From Paguma larvata (taxonomy: Eukaryota; Chordata; Mammalia; Carnivora; Viverridae), in NCBI GenBank assembly GCA_030068075.1, contig CM057833.1, forward strand, positions 45,093,587 to 45,157,586: 64,000 bases of DNA. Direction: 5' to 3'. Below are positions 1 through 11,335 of the stretch, piece by piece (position 1 is the first letter of the stretch; the number at the start of each line of letters is the position of its first letter). The position numbers and the translations under genes were made by a program. The notes below the pieces were generated by a model. It saw only the letters and a program-made list of their open reading frames with translations. It ran no database searches and was not told the origin of the DNA.

Positions 1-125
1 GTCCCGTGTTGAGCTCCGCACTGACAACACAAAGCCTGCTTGGGATTTTCTCTCTCTGCCCCTACCCTGTTCTCTCTCTCTCTCAAAATAAATAAAATAA
101 CCCTTAAAAAAATAAAAAATAAATT
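1..125 (+). mobile_element. Carnivore tRNA-derived SINE, 3' part, cut by window edge
   Basis: The window opens inside a SINE. The stretch holds the end of the body ('gagctccgcactgacaac', 'cctgcttgggattttctc'), the CT-rich segment, and a tail of AAATAAAT-type repeats. The 5' tRNA-like half lies upstream of the window. Confidence 0.85.
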
Positions 126-629
126 GAGTACCTGAAAGTCGAAGCTTCTTTTAATTTGAATCTCATACTACTAAATTGAGATACCCAATTCTTCTAAAAC
201 GAAACCCTTTAAAACTACAGCTTGACTTAATTTAGTGATTTCATTTACAGAATAAAGTGTCAGTTGCAAAGTTGATTTCCTGCCACGATAGAAGCTACTA
301 AGAACTTCCAGCAAAGCCCACAGCTATGTTACCAAATCACAATGGTTTCAACTTCATTTGAGTCTGCTCAGAAACTTTAGAGAGGCGTTGACGTTAACCA
401 TTATGAATGCATTTTTTCCCAACAAACAAATGTTCACATAAAAATATACGGAAGCTAAATGAAACGTGGTGGAAAAACCATTAAAATCTAAATTAAGTTT
501 ATAGTTTAGATTTGACAAAGGTACGCAGGTTATGTAAAGATGTTAACATTGGGGGAAGCTGGGTGAAAGGGATGTGGGAATTGAATTCCCTGTACTATCT
601 TCATAACATTTCTGTAAGTTTAAAATCAT
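126..629. other. Unassigned AT-rich sequence
   Basis: About 500 bp with no repeat family, coding signal or regulatory cluster that I recognise. The 106-aa frame that starts at 512 only runs on into the following SINE. Confidence 0.5.
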
Positions 630-638
630 CCAAAATTG

Positions 639-848
639 GGGGCACCTGGGTGGCTCAGTTGGGTAAGGGTCTTGACTTTCGCTCAGGTCATGATCTCAGG
701 GCTCTTGAGTTTGAGCCCAAGGTCAGGCTCTCTGCCGTCAGTGTAGAGCATGCTTTGGATCCTGTCTCCCTCTTTCTCTGTCCCTCCCCCACTAGCTGGT
801 GCATGCTCTCTTTCTCCCTCAAAAGTAAATAAACATTTAAAAAGTTGC
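639..848 (+). mobile_element. Carnivore SINE, full length
   Basis: Begins 'ggcacctgggtggctcag', has the box A/box B-like tRNA region, the CT-rich segment, and a tail 'aaaagtaaataaacattt'. A 9-bp target-site duplication 'ccaaaattg' flanks it at 630-638 and 849-857. Confidence 0.92.
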
Positions 849-857
849 CCAAAATTG

Positions 858-1104
858 AAAGCTTATTTTAAAAATCATTTGAAAGGAAATATAAGTTTTG
901 TAATATTCATTGGGTCATCCTTAAGTGCTCGTTGTTTCCCTACAGTATTGTTTTAGCTGATGGGGGTGGGGGGTGAGGAGGGGATGCTGTCAGGTGGCTC
1001 TTCCCCTGCAGTGTCTCTCACATCATCCTCAATGCCTCATCAGCACCGCTTCTCAACCCATCTCAAACCTCACCTCTCTCATCTCCATCCCCACAATGCA
1101 TAGA
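858..1104. other. Unassigned sequence with a G-rich run
   Basis: No repeat or gene is recognised. It holds a short G-rich run near 961-983. Confidence 0.4.
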
Positions 1105-1310
1105 GTAGGGTTTTGTAACTTCAGCACCATTAATATTTTGCACCAGATCATTCTTTTTTGGTGGGGAGGGATTTCCTGTGCATTATAGGATGTTTAGCAG
1201 CACCCCTGACCTCTACCCACTAGATGCCAGTAGCACCCATCCAGTCGTGACAACCAAAAATGTCTCCAGATATTCCCAAAAGTCCCCTGTGGGGAGGCAG
1301 GAAGTGGGGG
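1105..1310 (-). mobile_element. MER20 (hAT-Charlie non-autonomous DNA transposon)
   Basis: The stretch reads as the reverse complement of MER20. Diagnostic phrases in order are 'gcaccattaatattttg', 'gtgcattataggatgttta', 'ctctacccactagatgcca', and 'gacaaccaaaaatgtctcc'. Both ends are worn. Confidence 0.85.
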
Positions 1311-1369
1311 TGGGAATGTGTGCTGCAAAGCCGCTCTGGAGGAAAACCACTGGCAGAGAGAATAAAGTT

Positions 1370-1622
1370 TAAATCCCTTAGCATGGCATTCAAAGTCTTC
1401 TGCTATTCCAGTCTTCTGCTTTTCTCATCACCTTACTTCCCTCCCATGATGGCATTCTTACTCTTTCTTAGACATTCTGTTTACTCTCTTGCCTCTTTGC
1501 TATTGTCTCTATTGGGAATTCTACCCTCCCCAATAAGCAGATCAAGCCCCAGTGCCTGCTGGAGGCAGCATAGTGGCTGGCGCACAAAAGACACTGCTGA
1601 ATGAATGAATAAATGAATGATA
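1370..1622 (+). mobile_element. L2 LINE 3' fragment
   Basis: Matches the L2 3' region: 'cttctgctattccagtctt' near the start and the terminal 'gtgcctgctgg...tggctggcgcac...gaatgaatgaataaatga'. It is truncated and has internal deletions, as expected of an ancient LINE. Confidence 0.65.
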
Positions 1623-1764
1623 GAAAAAACTTTTTTATCCATCTGTTTGCAACTATGTATTATAATTATCTCCTAAAGCATAAATTCTTTCTGCTTTTCG
1701 TCTTCTCACATTGTCTTCTGTGTTTATCTGTTGTACAGTACCTATGTACAATAGAGTTACAATC

Positions 1765-1850
1765 ATAGTTTTTATGCACCCATCTGTCTCTGTCTCTTCC
1801 CCGCCTCATCAGACTGTGAGCTTATAGGATATTAATAAGTACTCAATGTT
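1765..1850 (+). mobile_element. Possible second L2 3' scrap
   Basis: The phrases 'agactgtgagcttatagg' and 'taagtactcaatgttaac' resemble the L2 3' end. Short and worn, so uncertain. Confidence 0.35.
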
Positions 1851-2095
1851 AACTTGGTATTTATTACATTCTAGGCTCTGTGGCAAGTAACGTAAAAATA
1901 TCATCTCATTTATTTCCCACAACCACACTCTGTGACAGGAATTATTATTATCATCTCATTTTATCGATAAGGAATTTTAAGCTCTATGATTTTGAGTCAT
2001 TTTCTCAAGGTCACACATCTAGAAGGTGGCAGAGCTGAGATTTAAATTTAAATCACATTGGAGTTCAAGTTCTAAACCCCACACTGAGCAACCAT
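1850..2095 (-). mobile_element. MIR SINE, reverse orientation
   Basis: The reverse-strand MIR pattern is clear: 'atcatctcattttatcg', 'ataaggaattttaagctc', 'tctcaaggtcacacatcta', 'aggtggcagagctgagat'. Confidence 0.75.
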
Positions 2096-2461
2096 TTTAA
2101 ATCAATCTTTCCAATTCCTATTGTACCAACAACAGAGGTTTTTGCCTACAGAACTTGCTCAGTAAAGATCTAGTCTTTTAGTTATGAAAACCAAGTAAAG
2201 TAATAAGCAAACCCCATATTTGGGTCTTCCAGTCTTTCACTAGGATAGTGCACACGATCGCTATTCTTCTGGTAAGAAGAGCAAAGAACCTTCCTTCTTT
2301 TGCAATGGAGACAACCAGCTTTGAGTGTTTTCATGTAGTCCTTGAGCCTGGTTCAGGTTTTGCCCCAGAGGGGATGGTATTGGGTCTCTTGGATAAATAT
2401 TAGCCTGAGGCAGCTTTCAGCTTTAGTTTATGGAGGTTTTCTAGCATTGTTTCCTCAAAGC
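2096..2461. other. Unassigned unique sequence
   Basis: No repeat, gene or regulatory structure seen. Confidence 0.4.
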
Positions 2462-2720
2462 AATAGTAGCTTACACTCACAGGCATATGTATTGTGTGCA
2501 TGAATTTATTTAGTCCTCCTAATAGCCCTAAAGACCTTGTGCAGATTCTGGATCCCTTAATTAGCTGTTAGATTCGTGTATCTCAGTTTGTTCTTCTATA
2601 ATATCAGAATAATAACATCTTCCCCCATTTTATTTTGGAAATGAGGCACAGAGAGCTTAAATACTGTGCCCAAACAGTATGGTATGGCCCCAGAGCTTAT
2701 ATTCTTAACCAGTGTCTTGG
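2462..2720 (-). mobile_element. MIR SINE, reverse orientation, split by a copied segment
   Basis: The left half (2462-2526, '...atttatttagtcctcct') and right half (2624-2720, 'cattttattttggaaatga', 'gaggcacagagagcttaaa') together form a reverse MIR. The middle 2527-2623 is not MIR in this orientation. It is a near copy of 3768-3861. Confidence 0.65.
2527..2623 (+). repeat. Dispersed direct duplicate, copy A
   Basis: Near-identical to 3768-3861 (about 97 versus 94 bp; six or seven substitutions plus a 3-bp length difference near 'ggatccctt'). Copy B continues naturally as a forward MIR, while copy A sits inside a reverse MIR. That suggests A is the derived copy. Confidence 0.8.
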
Positions 2721-3767
2721 ATTGCCCTTCAAAGAAATAAACTGTTTTGTGGAGTACTCAGGACACTGTGGCTTGGAGGTATTCAAACAGGCTGAAATTC
2801 TTAATATTGCAGATGATGTAGAGAATATCCCTGCATTGGTTGTATTCCGACATCACTTTGCTAAGATTATTATAATAGTCTTGGTCACTACCTATAAGAT
2901 ATGGTTGCTAAAAAGACCATTTTATTTGCTGTTGTTTCTCTTTGTGTTTGCCCGCAACTCTGAGTTTCTTTATTGCAAGATATGGACCTTAGCCTTACAT
3001 CTTCAGTGTCTCCCACCATGTCTGAGATGTGGTCGGTTTGCAATAAAAATGTGCTAAATTTGTTGTTTAACTCAGGGCTTGACAACAGAGGTCTGCAAAG
3101 GGAGATATGAAGAAGATACCACATTCTTAAATCCTTCTAAGTCAAAGGCATTTGACTTTCTGTAGCCTTGCACGGCAAATGTGATGACATCATCTTCTGC
3201 CTTCTCAGTTCTGAAGGTCAGATGGCATGACTCCTGGAGAGGTTCTCTACTTGGTCCCTATGCAGGCCCTGAGTCCATCAAGGACAATCTTTAAGAGTCA
3301 GATAAATCAAATTACAATGACCCAACCACGCTCAGCCAGTTGAATCCCTTGAATAGCTAAAGATGCTAATACATCTTTTGGAGAGAAGACATTGGAATGT
3401 GCAATGGGACAGATAATAGACTTTTATTCAGGTCAGCATGGTTGAGAGCAAGAGCAAGTCTTTAAAATTTCCATTAGCTTTTGATAATTCTTCCTAATTT
3501 AAAGAAAGAACAAAGGAAGAATTTATGAACATAATTTAAGCAGAAATGAGATTTACAATGGATTGTTCTAAGTACCCGATTAAAAGAAAGGAAAAAAAAA
3601 AGCAAGCAACGAGAGTCCTGCTGGCATAGGGAAGTAGGCAAGACCATTCTTTATTGCTAAGAAGGACTTTTGATGAGCGAGTTCTCAGGCTGGACAAGAC
3701 TGACACCTAAGGAGCTGTCTCCTGTATGAACAGAAATACGCTAGGCAGACTAAGCAGGCTTTGGAAG
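2721..3767. other. Unassigned unique sequence
   Basis: About 1 kb with no recognised repeat. The 140-aa frame at 2635-3057 starts in the MIR and has no recognisable domain. Only a short A run near 3592-3601 stands out. Confidence 0.4.
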
Positions 3768-3945
3768 CCTAAAGACCTCGTGCAGATTCTGGATCCCTTT
3801 GGCTGTTAGATTTGTGTACCTCAGTTGGTTCTTCTATAATATCAGGATAATAACATCTTCCTCAAGGGCACTTGGGAGAATTTGAGATAATGTATAGAAA
3901 AAGTATGACAACAAGCAGACTATCAATGAATATTATGTGCCATCT
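3768..3945 (+). mobile_element. MIR SINE, forward; source of the copied segment
   Basis: Forward MIR with 'cctcagttggttcttctat', 'atcaggataataacatctt' and a 3' part 'gaatttgagataatgtat'. Positions 3768-3861 are duplicated at 2527-2623. Confidence 0.65.
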
Positions 3946-4289
3946 ACAGAGTGGTGGCAGTGGCAAGCTCTTAGCTCTCATGGAGGCTAGACCACTAGCG
4001 CTGAGATGCTATAAACAGGACTCCTATGTGGACTGGGAATTGGGTTAGTTGATAATTTAGCTACAGAGTCCTTTGTTTCTATACCATCTGCTGCTAAATT
4101 ACTGTTTCTCTCTTACTGTATCTATATACCTTTTATACAGACTATACTATCCATTGAGTTTTCATGCCCTAGGCCTTCTAGTAAACCATTTAACTAGTCA
4201 TTCCTCTCATTCACCAATAACAGACATCTTTCAAACACAAGTCTGTGTGTCTGCCTGCATCAATCTGTCTATCATCCATCAGTTTATCC
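3946..4289. other. Unassigned sequence
   Basis: No feature recognised; the second half is T/C-rich. Confidence 0.35.
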
Positions 4290-4316
4290 GTCCATCCATC
4301 CATCCATCCATCCATC
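4290..4316 (+). repeat. (CATC)n microsatellite
   Basis: About six perfect units of tccatc-type tetranucleotide. Confidence 0.95.
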
Positions 4317-4529
4317 TCATCTCTTTCTTCTCTGTTCTAGGTCTTCTGCATAGCTTTAACTTTACATCCCCTGTTATTATCTTTCCTGCTGAACTTCCTG
4401 AGGCTATTATTCTCTTGGTATTTAATATAGACTATTCTTTATTGTTAAGTATCTAGTAAGCTGTCTTAGGATCTTGTCTTAGTCATCTTTGTATGGTTCA
4501 AAGGACCTAAAATCGTGCTGTAGTGGAGA

Positions 4530-4740
4530 AAGTAACATTTGTAAAGCACTTACTTGATACTAAACACTGTGCTAGGTACCTGACCTATATTAGTTCACAG
4601 AATCTTTAGGAATAACCCTGCAAAATACCATTTTTCTCACTCTACAATTGAGAAATCTGAAGCTCTGAGGGGTTGAATGTCTTGCCTCAAGTCATATACA
4701 GCGGTAGGATTAGACATGATTACCCTAAGACCATGCATTT
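4530..4740 (-). mobile_element. MIR SINE, reverse orientation
   Basis: Reverse MIR: 'aacactgtgctaggtacct', 'attgagaaatctgaagctc', 'tgccTcaagtcatata' followed by a 'ggattagacatgat'-type end. Confidence 0.7.
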
Positions 4741-5929
4741 TCACCATATTACATTTTCTCTATCTACACTAAAAATAGCAATGCCACTAATACTAATACT
4801 ACCTTCCGTGAGCATTATGAGGATGAACCCCGAAGATGTGCCATATTTGCTATCCCTGATCTCCCCTGTTCAGTAAATATAGATCATTTTCCCTACCATC
4901 TCATCCTCACCTTCATGCATGCTATATTTCTAATAAGCCCTGGCTGGACAAAGGGTAGAGCCAGGATGTCAGCCCCTCCTTTGGTAGAGTCCTATCCTTC
5001 TGTGATTGCTGGCTTTGTGACACAGAACTGGTGCATGATAGCATTGATGATGGATGAATGAGTGATTAAATGTATTATAAATAGACTGAGTTGGATCTAA
5101 CCTATGCAGATTCAGGAGAGCCTTCTATTTTCATTCTGTATGAAAATGGAGAATTAACAGAGTTCAGGCAACTTAACAGACCACTTGAGCTTCCCTCTCT
5201 TAGTGTGAGGACATGGGGCCACTTGAGGGAATGGCCGACCTGAGATCCCACTGCTGCCTGTGCCAACACCAGTCTATATGCAAATGTACGCCTGCCATTT
5301 AAAAAGCTCTACTCCTGAACTCATTAGGGCATCTAAACTCATACTCAAGCCTCCAGGAGTTTGCATAAGTGGTGTGAATCCCTTAAGAGCTGGGAGGAAA
5401 CACCATCTTCTTGATGGATTAATTTATAGGCACATAGTGGCAGAGAAGTGATTGCAAGGAGCTGCTTTCCTCAAGACTTGAAACAGGCAGTCCTAATTAC
5501 TAACCAGGGGGCCAAATGCTGGGGTCATATTCCAAGACAGATTTTGGACTAGCAATGAGTGACTTCCCCTAGCAGACAAAATATCTTATACCTTCGAACA
5601 GAGAGTACACAGGAGAGGTGCAGAACAGTTGAGAAGATTCACTTCCTTCTCTGATGGGGCAAGTTTCTCCCAGACACCCTCCTCCTACCTTCCCCCAGTG
5701 GATTTGAGTAGTTATGGCAGTGCTGCTATATAGTCTAGCTTCACAATGAACCCTGTCACAGCCAGGGGATCGGGTGCCATCTTTCTTACAATTGGGACAT
5801 TCCAAAATTAGCTTAGCCTCTTCTAACACTACTGAAGCACCTGCCATAAGTCAGTTTTCATTACAAATATCCCAGTTTAAGGTTAACTTAACAAACCCAA
5901 CTGGGTCCACAAAAGTTCACTCAGTACCC
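4741..5929. other. Unassigned unique sequence
   Basis: About 1.2 kb without a repeat I can name. Short frames at 5260-5451 and 5569-5847 have no recognisable domain and no family resemblance. Confidence 0.4.
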
Positions 5930-7430
5930 ACTCGGTGATACATAGCTTGCTAAACACTGGACATACAGAAATGAGCAAAGCAGGATTTCTGCTTTCAGTG
6001 AACTCATGGCCCAGGAGGACAGGAAGGAAGGGAAATAATTACAACACAGCATGCTAGGTGTGATGGTAGAGGGGAAGGCTGATTTCATCAGAGTATAAGG
6101 GAAGAGCTTCTCTCCCATGTGAGAAAGTGTGGTTATAATTCCTAGAAGACAGGACTGCTGAAGAACATACTGGAGAATGAGCGAGTTTCAAATGGGAGGG
6201 GAGACATTCCATGTAGAGGAAACAGTATGAACAAAGGCAAGGCCTTGCGAACAGAGGTTCTGTGACCAGGACATGTCAATAGGGTCATTGTTATGAGAGT
6301 CACTCTCCAGGAGCATCGTGGTGAGTGATGAGACTGGAGGCAGGGTGGAGACAAGTCACAGGTGTGTCTCCTTGCTAATGAGCAGGTAATGCAGCGCCAT
6401 AATAGGGGCTCCACAGGCAAGATAAGCACTCAGATTTCTGCTTCATTCCTAGAGACATGAGGGAGGAAGGGCTGGAGGTGGCAAAACAGGAGATAAGAAG
6501 ATTGTTTTGTGACAATGATTTGGGAAACAGATACAAAGCCATTCTGTTAAAGGATGCAAAGAAGGTGAAAAATTTGGGATAGATGAGTGGGGCTGATCAT
6601 GTGAGGCCAGTGGTGAAAAGAAGAGGGATGATACCAGATTCCAGCTTGGATATGTAGGTGGCTGATGCTGTTTTACACTAAAACAGAAATGAAGGCGGGT
6701 AGGATGGTGGTGAAGTGGGGAAGTAAGGAGTTGAGGTTTGGGTCTCTGAAGTGCCTCTGGGTTATTTACCTGGGGCTGTCCAGCAGATTGTTAGTATTTC
6801 TTAGGACTAGGGACACAGACCTTGAAGTTTTTAGCAGACACACAAGGGATGTTGAAACGATGTATGAATGAGGTTATTCTGAGAGGATACATATAATGAC
6901 AAGACAGTAGGAGTAGGAGCCAATGAAAAATAAGCACCCACGAAGAAGTCAGGCTGCTAGGAAGACAGCTGAAAAGCCGGTGCAGTCCACAAAGCTGTGG
7001 GTCCAGAGGGTTGGAGAAGCATGCAGGACTCACGGTCAAATGCAGCACCAGCGAGGTGAGGACTGTGGTTGCTTCCTGGGGTTGGCAACCGAGTAGTCAC
7101 TAGTCATCACAGCCAGAGCTCAGAGAGCCACACAATGGAAACAGGATGACAAGGGTGTGAGGCTAACAGGAGGTGAACAGAGAGGTAGTGTTAAGAATCT
7201 TGGCTGAGAAGGAAAGGAGGGAGAGAAATCAGCAGCTAATGGGGGCAAATGTCCAAATGTTGGTTGGTTGTTTCTGATTAGAGAGACCTAGGCAGATCCA
7301 TAGGTTTTGAGGAAATAGCTAGTAGAGACAGGAGTTCAGAAAATACTGTTAGAGGAGATATCTGATGAAGTCAATTCCTAAGGAGGCAAGAGGGAAACCC
7401 CATGAGGGTCATGGAGAATGGAGACCTTTA
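5930..7430 (+). repeat. Worn ancient interspersed repeat, family not assigned
   Basis: Phrases such as 'acactggacatacagaaat', 'gaaacagtatgaacaaagg' and 'gtcaaatgcagcaccagc' follow the order of a long, widespread mammalian repeat whose copies I know by pattern but cannot name with certainty. Purine-rich, strongly diverged, no open frame of note. Edges are approximate. Confidence 0.35.
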
Positions 7431-7504
7431 GTGGGAAAATGCCTCCTCTTCTGGGGTAGGGGAAAGACATGAAAATCTAAAAGAATCTGGTAATCTCAGA
7501 GAAG

Positions 7505-7732
7505 TGCAGTGCAGTGTTTCAAATGTAAGTCAGACAGACCTGGCTCCAAAAGCCCGCTCGGCCACGTGGTAGCTTTGTCAGGTGGGAAAGTCACTGGCCT
7601 TCCCTACCATTGTTTTCTTTACCTGTAGCCAGGCTCAGGGTACCTGCTTTGCAGGTTATCAGGGCATGAGATCAGGTATGTCAGGCATTTAGCGCCATCC
7701 TGGTACACAGTAAGTACTCAATAAATTAAATT
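7505..7732 (+). mobile_element. MIR SINE
   Basis: Forward MIR: 'cagacagacctggctccaa', 'gggaaagtcactggccttc', 'ttctttacctgtagccagg' and the end 'acagtaagtactcaataaa'. Confidence 0.75.
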
Positions 7733-7914
7733 ATACTATTTTTTATAGTTGATTGTATCATCACGCAGTTTCAACTATGGATTCAACACATTGTGGTTTT
7801 CTAAACAGCACACAATGCCTTAGTTTAATACAGGAAATGTGTTTTGAATTCCAAATAATTTTCTTACAAACACTCGGGAACAAAATTGTATTCTTAAATA
7901 AGGACTGCACCCTA

Positions 7915-7952
7915 CAAAATATATATATTTACAGAAATAATATATATATATA
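7915..7952 (+). repeat. AT-rich low-complexity tract
   Basis: TA dinucleotide runs immediately before the Tigger-type element; TA is also the insertion target of that group. Confidence 0.7.
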
Positions 7953-8535
7953 CAATTGGCCCTTGAATAACATAGGTTTAAACTGTGTGGGTTCACTTAT
8001 ATGGGGATGTTTTTTGATAACTACAGTACAGTAGTGTAAATGTATTTTCTCTTCCTTATGATTTTCTTAAAAATACTTTCTTTTTGGGGCGCCTGGGTGG
8101 CTCAGTTGGTTGGGCGTCCAACTTCAGCTCAGGTCATGATCTCGCTCATGGGTTCAGGCCCCACGTCGGGCTCTGTGCTGGCAGCTCAGAGCCTGGACCC
8201 TGCTTCAGATTCTGTGTCTCCCTCTCTCTCTGCCCCTCCCCTGCTCATACTCTGTCTCTCTCTCTCTCTCTCTCAAAATAGATAAATGCCAAGAAAAAAA
8301 ATAAATATAAATATTTTCTTTTTCTCTCGCTTACTTTATTGCAAGAATATACTATACAGCACATATAACATTAAAAAAATATGTTAATCAATCGTTTATG
8401 TTGTCAGTAGGTGTTCTGGTCCACAGTGGGCTATTAGCAGTTAAGCTGCTGGGAAGTCAAAAGTCATATGAAGATTTCTGACTAAGCAGGGATAGGTAGA
8501 TACCCCTAACCCCCTCATTGTTGAAGGGTCTACTG
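7953..8535 (+). mobile_element. Tigger-type DNA transposon (MER2-like), interrupted
   Basis: Left end 'caattggcccttgaataac' and right end 'tgttgaagggtctactg' form terminal inverted repeats of the Tigger kind (consensus CAGTTGACCCTTGAAC). TA dinucleotides lie at 7951-7952 and 8536-8537. The interior has 'cacttatatggggatg', 'cttccttatgattttctta' and 'gggctattagcagttaagc'. A SINE is inserted at 8086-8305. No transposase frame remains; this is a short non-autonomous copy. Confidence 0.8.
8086..8305 (+). mobile_element. Carnivore SINE inside the Tigger element
   Basis: Starts 'ggggcgcctgggtggctc', with the felid middle 'gctggcagctcagagcctgg' and a long CT run. An imperfect TSD ('aaatactttcttttt' versus 'aaatattttcttttt') flanks it. 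It is younger than the Tigger element it splits. Confidence 0.93.
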
Positions 8536-9155
8536 TATATATAAAATAGAGTTCAGATATTTTCTTGTCATTTTTTTTCTTGATTTTCTTTCAAGTCTTA
8601 TATTTGAGTTTTTAATGAAACACTAACTTACAAGGATTTTGACTATGTTCCTTTTGCATTTATTTTAAAACTGATTTTGAAAAGCTTCTAGAAAGGATTC
8701 TCATTATGGAAATATTAAAATGTGGAAACTCACCAATGAGGTTATGTTTCAGAGGAGAGCATTTTGCGTGGCTGGTTTTACCTCTGTAAAGTCACAACAT
8801 TGTGGGTGGGTCAGGCTAGATCCAGATTACATTTACATAAAACGCTCATGCGTTTCAATCTTCAACATCTTTTTTCTTTTTCCTTTTGCTTCTTTCTTTC
8901 TCGCTTTTTCCTTTCATTCAAGAGCAAATAAAAAAGCAGAGTACAGCCCTGTACTTATGGAAATTAAACAATAAACACATCAGTAATCACCTCGGAACAG
9001 GTCTTCGGAGTTTACCCAGGTCATTCACTCTGTGTGTTGTCAATGACTAGCCTGTGGTGGACATTCCACTACTGCCATGGGCCAGGCACTGTGCTCACTT
9101 GGCTCAGAGAGAGAAGACATGGCTCTTTCTCATAAAAGATCCTCACAGACAAAAA
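8536..9155. other. Mostly unassigned; ancient repeat motif near 9050-9150
   Basis: A phrase 'gggccaggcactgtgctca' near 9080 is typical of old mammalian interspersed repeats. The rest is AT-rich and unassigned. Confidence 0.35.
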
Positions 9156-9165
9156 CATTGGGATA

Positions 9166-9384
9166 CAGGGGTGCCTGGGTGGCTTAGTCGGCTAAATGTC
9201 TGACTCTCGATCTCAGCTCAGGTCATAATCTCTTGGGTCATGAGATTGAACCCTGAATTGAGCTCTGTGCTGATAGTGCAGAGCTTGCTTGAGATTCTCT
9301 CTCTCTGCTTCTGTCTCTGCCCCTCCCCCACTTGTGCTCTCCCTATCTCTCTCTCAAAATAAATAAACTTAAAAAAAAAAAAAG
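9166..9384 (+). mobile_element. Carnivore SINE with clean TSD
   Basis: Starts 'aggggtgcctgggtggct' and ends in a 14-A tail. The 10-bp TSD 'cattgggata' is exact at 9156-9165 and 9385-9394. Confidence 0.95.
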
Positions 9385-9394
9385 CATTGGGATA

Positions 9395-9944
9395 TAAAGT
9401 GTGATTTGTTCAGTGTCACAGTACCAGTGAGGGTAGGGTTTGCATGTAAATGTAGGGTCTCTGAATCCAAGTGCAATGCCACTTCCAGTATAACACTGCT
9501 GAATGTTAACGAGAAACACAGTCTATGCAACGAGATGTACAAATGTTGGCAAGCCTGAATGAAATCCATTTTCTCAGCTAGGAATATTCTCTTTGTTTTC
9601 TTTATATTCTACTTAGAAATGACACTTGACCTCATTCCCATTCCCAGTTAAGCTATTTAGTTTGCTTACTAGCTACTTAGCTATGTATGTTGAGTCTTAA
9701 TGTCTTGGTTACAGGTTTCACACTTTTATTTGGGGGTGGGGGTTAGGAATACAACACAGCTTGAGAGGGATGACATGTAGAATAAGACATGCTTGAAGTA
9801 AGAAGCATGATGTTTTATAGTAAATACAAAATGAGAAGGATCTCAATTATGTCATCCAATCCCTGGCTGGTCTCCTGGCCTCTTGGTGTCCTTCTCACCA
9901 ACCACTTTACAGATGGGAAAGCCAGTGTCTTTGTACATAGTTTT
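9395..9944. other. Unassigned unique sequence
   Basis: No recognised repeat or gene. Confidence 0.4.
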
Positions 9945-10145
9945 TAACTGTTTTTATTTTAAGTTTATTTATTTATTTTGAGAGACAGAAAGAGAGCACA
10001 CAAGCAGCAGAGAGAGAGGGAGAGAGAGAGAATGCCATGCAGGCTCCATGCTGTCAGCACAGACTCAAACATGGGATTCGACCCCACAAATCCTGAGATC
10101 ATGACCTGAGCTGAAACCAAGAGTAGGTCACCTAACAGTGTGGAC
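9945..10145 (-). mobile_element. Carnivore SINE, reverse orientation
   Basis: Reverse-strand tail 'aagtttatttatttatttt', GA-rich segment, 'gaggctccatgctgtcagc'-type body and 'gatcatgacctgagctgaa'. The terminal gccacccaggcgcc end is degraded or missing, so no TSD is claimed. Confidence 0.85.
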
Positions 10146-10969
10146 ACAGTCTTTTACTCACAGTATATATGAAGTTACATAGAGCATGGCCTTGTACCCA
10201 AGCAGCTGAGAAATGGGGTAAGGATACACAGAAATGGCACATACCATTTTAAAAGCATGCTAGGAATCTGAGGGAAGTACATTAAAGTCTTCCTAAGAAA
10301 TTACAGTGGTTTGAGCTCAGGGTCTTCCTTCCAGCTGCAAAAGTCTGTTTGGGCAAGACAAACAACTGTTCCTGACTTTTCCAGTGGTAAAAGCATTGAG
10401 GCATGGGAAACATCCAGATTATGGATATTGGACAAAACTCATGGAGAAACCTAGGGGAGATCAAGTTTCCAACATAGAGGAAGCAAACGGGAAAATCAGC
10501 ATCACCAAAGAAAACCAGTGATGTGGGTTCTGGTTCTGAATCTGATGAATGATTGACCCTGGGGATGAGCTCTGCCCCGCTAAGCCTTCTGCTTCCTCTA
10601 CAGCGTTAAAGAGCCGCCGATTCCCACCCTTCTTATCCTCACAAAATTCTCCACAATTTGGAGAATCAAGTGAATTATCACATGGAACATGCTTTAGAAA
10701 AGAGAATTTTAAGTGCTAAAGGCATGTTGTTATATTCCAGGAATGTGAAGCCCGTGGCTAATCCTAGGAACAGAGAGGACTAGCCTCCTTGAGAGTGACA
10801 GTAGCAGTTAGTAAGTAAGGAAGTAAATTGGCTTCATTTAGGGCTCAGAGGTCCTATGAGCTCTAGAAAAACAAGGTGGAAATCAAAAGGCTTCAGCTGT
10901 GGGTGAGGTGGAGGCAAGGTCACCTTAATGAAGCTCTCATGTGGGGGCCAAGCACTCTGCCCCAACCCT
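10146..10969. other. Unassigned unique sequence
   Basis: No recognised repeat or gene in about 820 bp. Confidence 0.4.
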
Positions 10970-11097
10970 CACCACTTACTTGCTTAGGGGTCTTGACCAA
11001 GTAAGTCATTAATCACTGAGCTTTTGTCTCCTCGTCTGTAAAATGGGAATAATTGTACCTTCCTCATAAAGTTGCAGTGAGGATTGAATAAATCAAT
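10970..11097 (+). mobile_element. MIR SINE 3' half
   Basis: 'ctcctcgtctgtaaaatgg', 'gaataattgtaccttcctc', 'gttgcagtgaggattgaat' are MIR phrases in order. Confidence 0.8.
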
Positions 11098-11104
11098 CTA
11101 TGTG

Positions 11105-11335
11105 ACTTTCCATAGTCAATTTAAGGCCAGACTGTCTGGGTGCAAATCGTTGCTCTGCTACTTCCTAACCATACCATATAAAGCAGGTCACAGAGGTTTT
11201 CTATGCCTCATTTTCCCCATCTACACCAAGGGGACAAGAGTATTACCTACCTCATAGGGCTATCATGAGGACCAAAGGAGTCATGTCTAAATGCTTGGTT
11301 GCTGGGATATGGTTTAAGCACTCAATAAATGGGAG
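11105..11335 (+). mobile_element. MIR SINE
   Basis: Nearly full-length forward MIR directly after another MIR piece: 'agactgtctgggtgcaaat', 'ctctgctacttcctaacc', 'tattacctacctcataggg', ending 'gcactcaataaatgggag'. A T run follows. Confidence 0.8.

Noticed and set aside
2635..3057. 140-aa frame with hydrophobic stretch
   Set aside because: Starts inside a MIR; no family resemblance and no signal of codon constraint.
4290..4316. Short tandem repeats as a CRISPR array
   Set aside because: Units are 4 bp without spacers; this is vertebrate DNA.
8086..8305. tRNA-like box A/box B sequences in SINEs as tRNA genes
   Set aside because: They are SINE heads; no cloverleaf with intact acceptor stem and no terminator follows.
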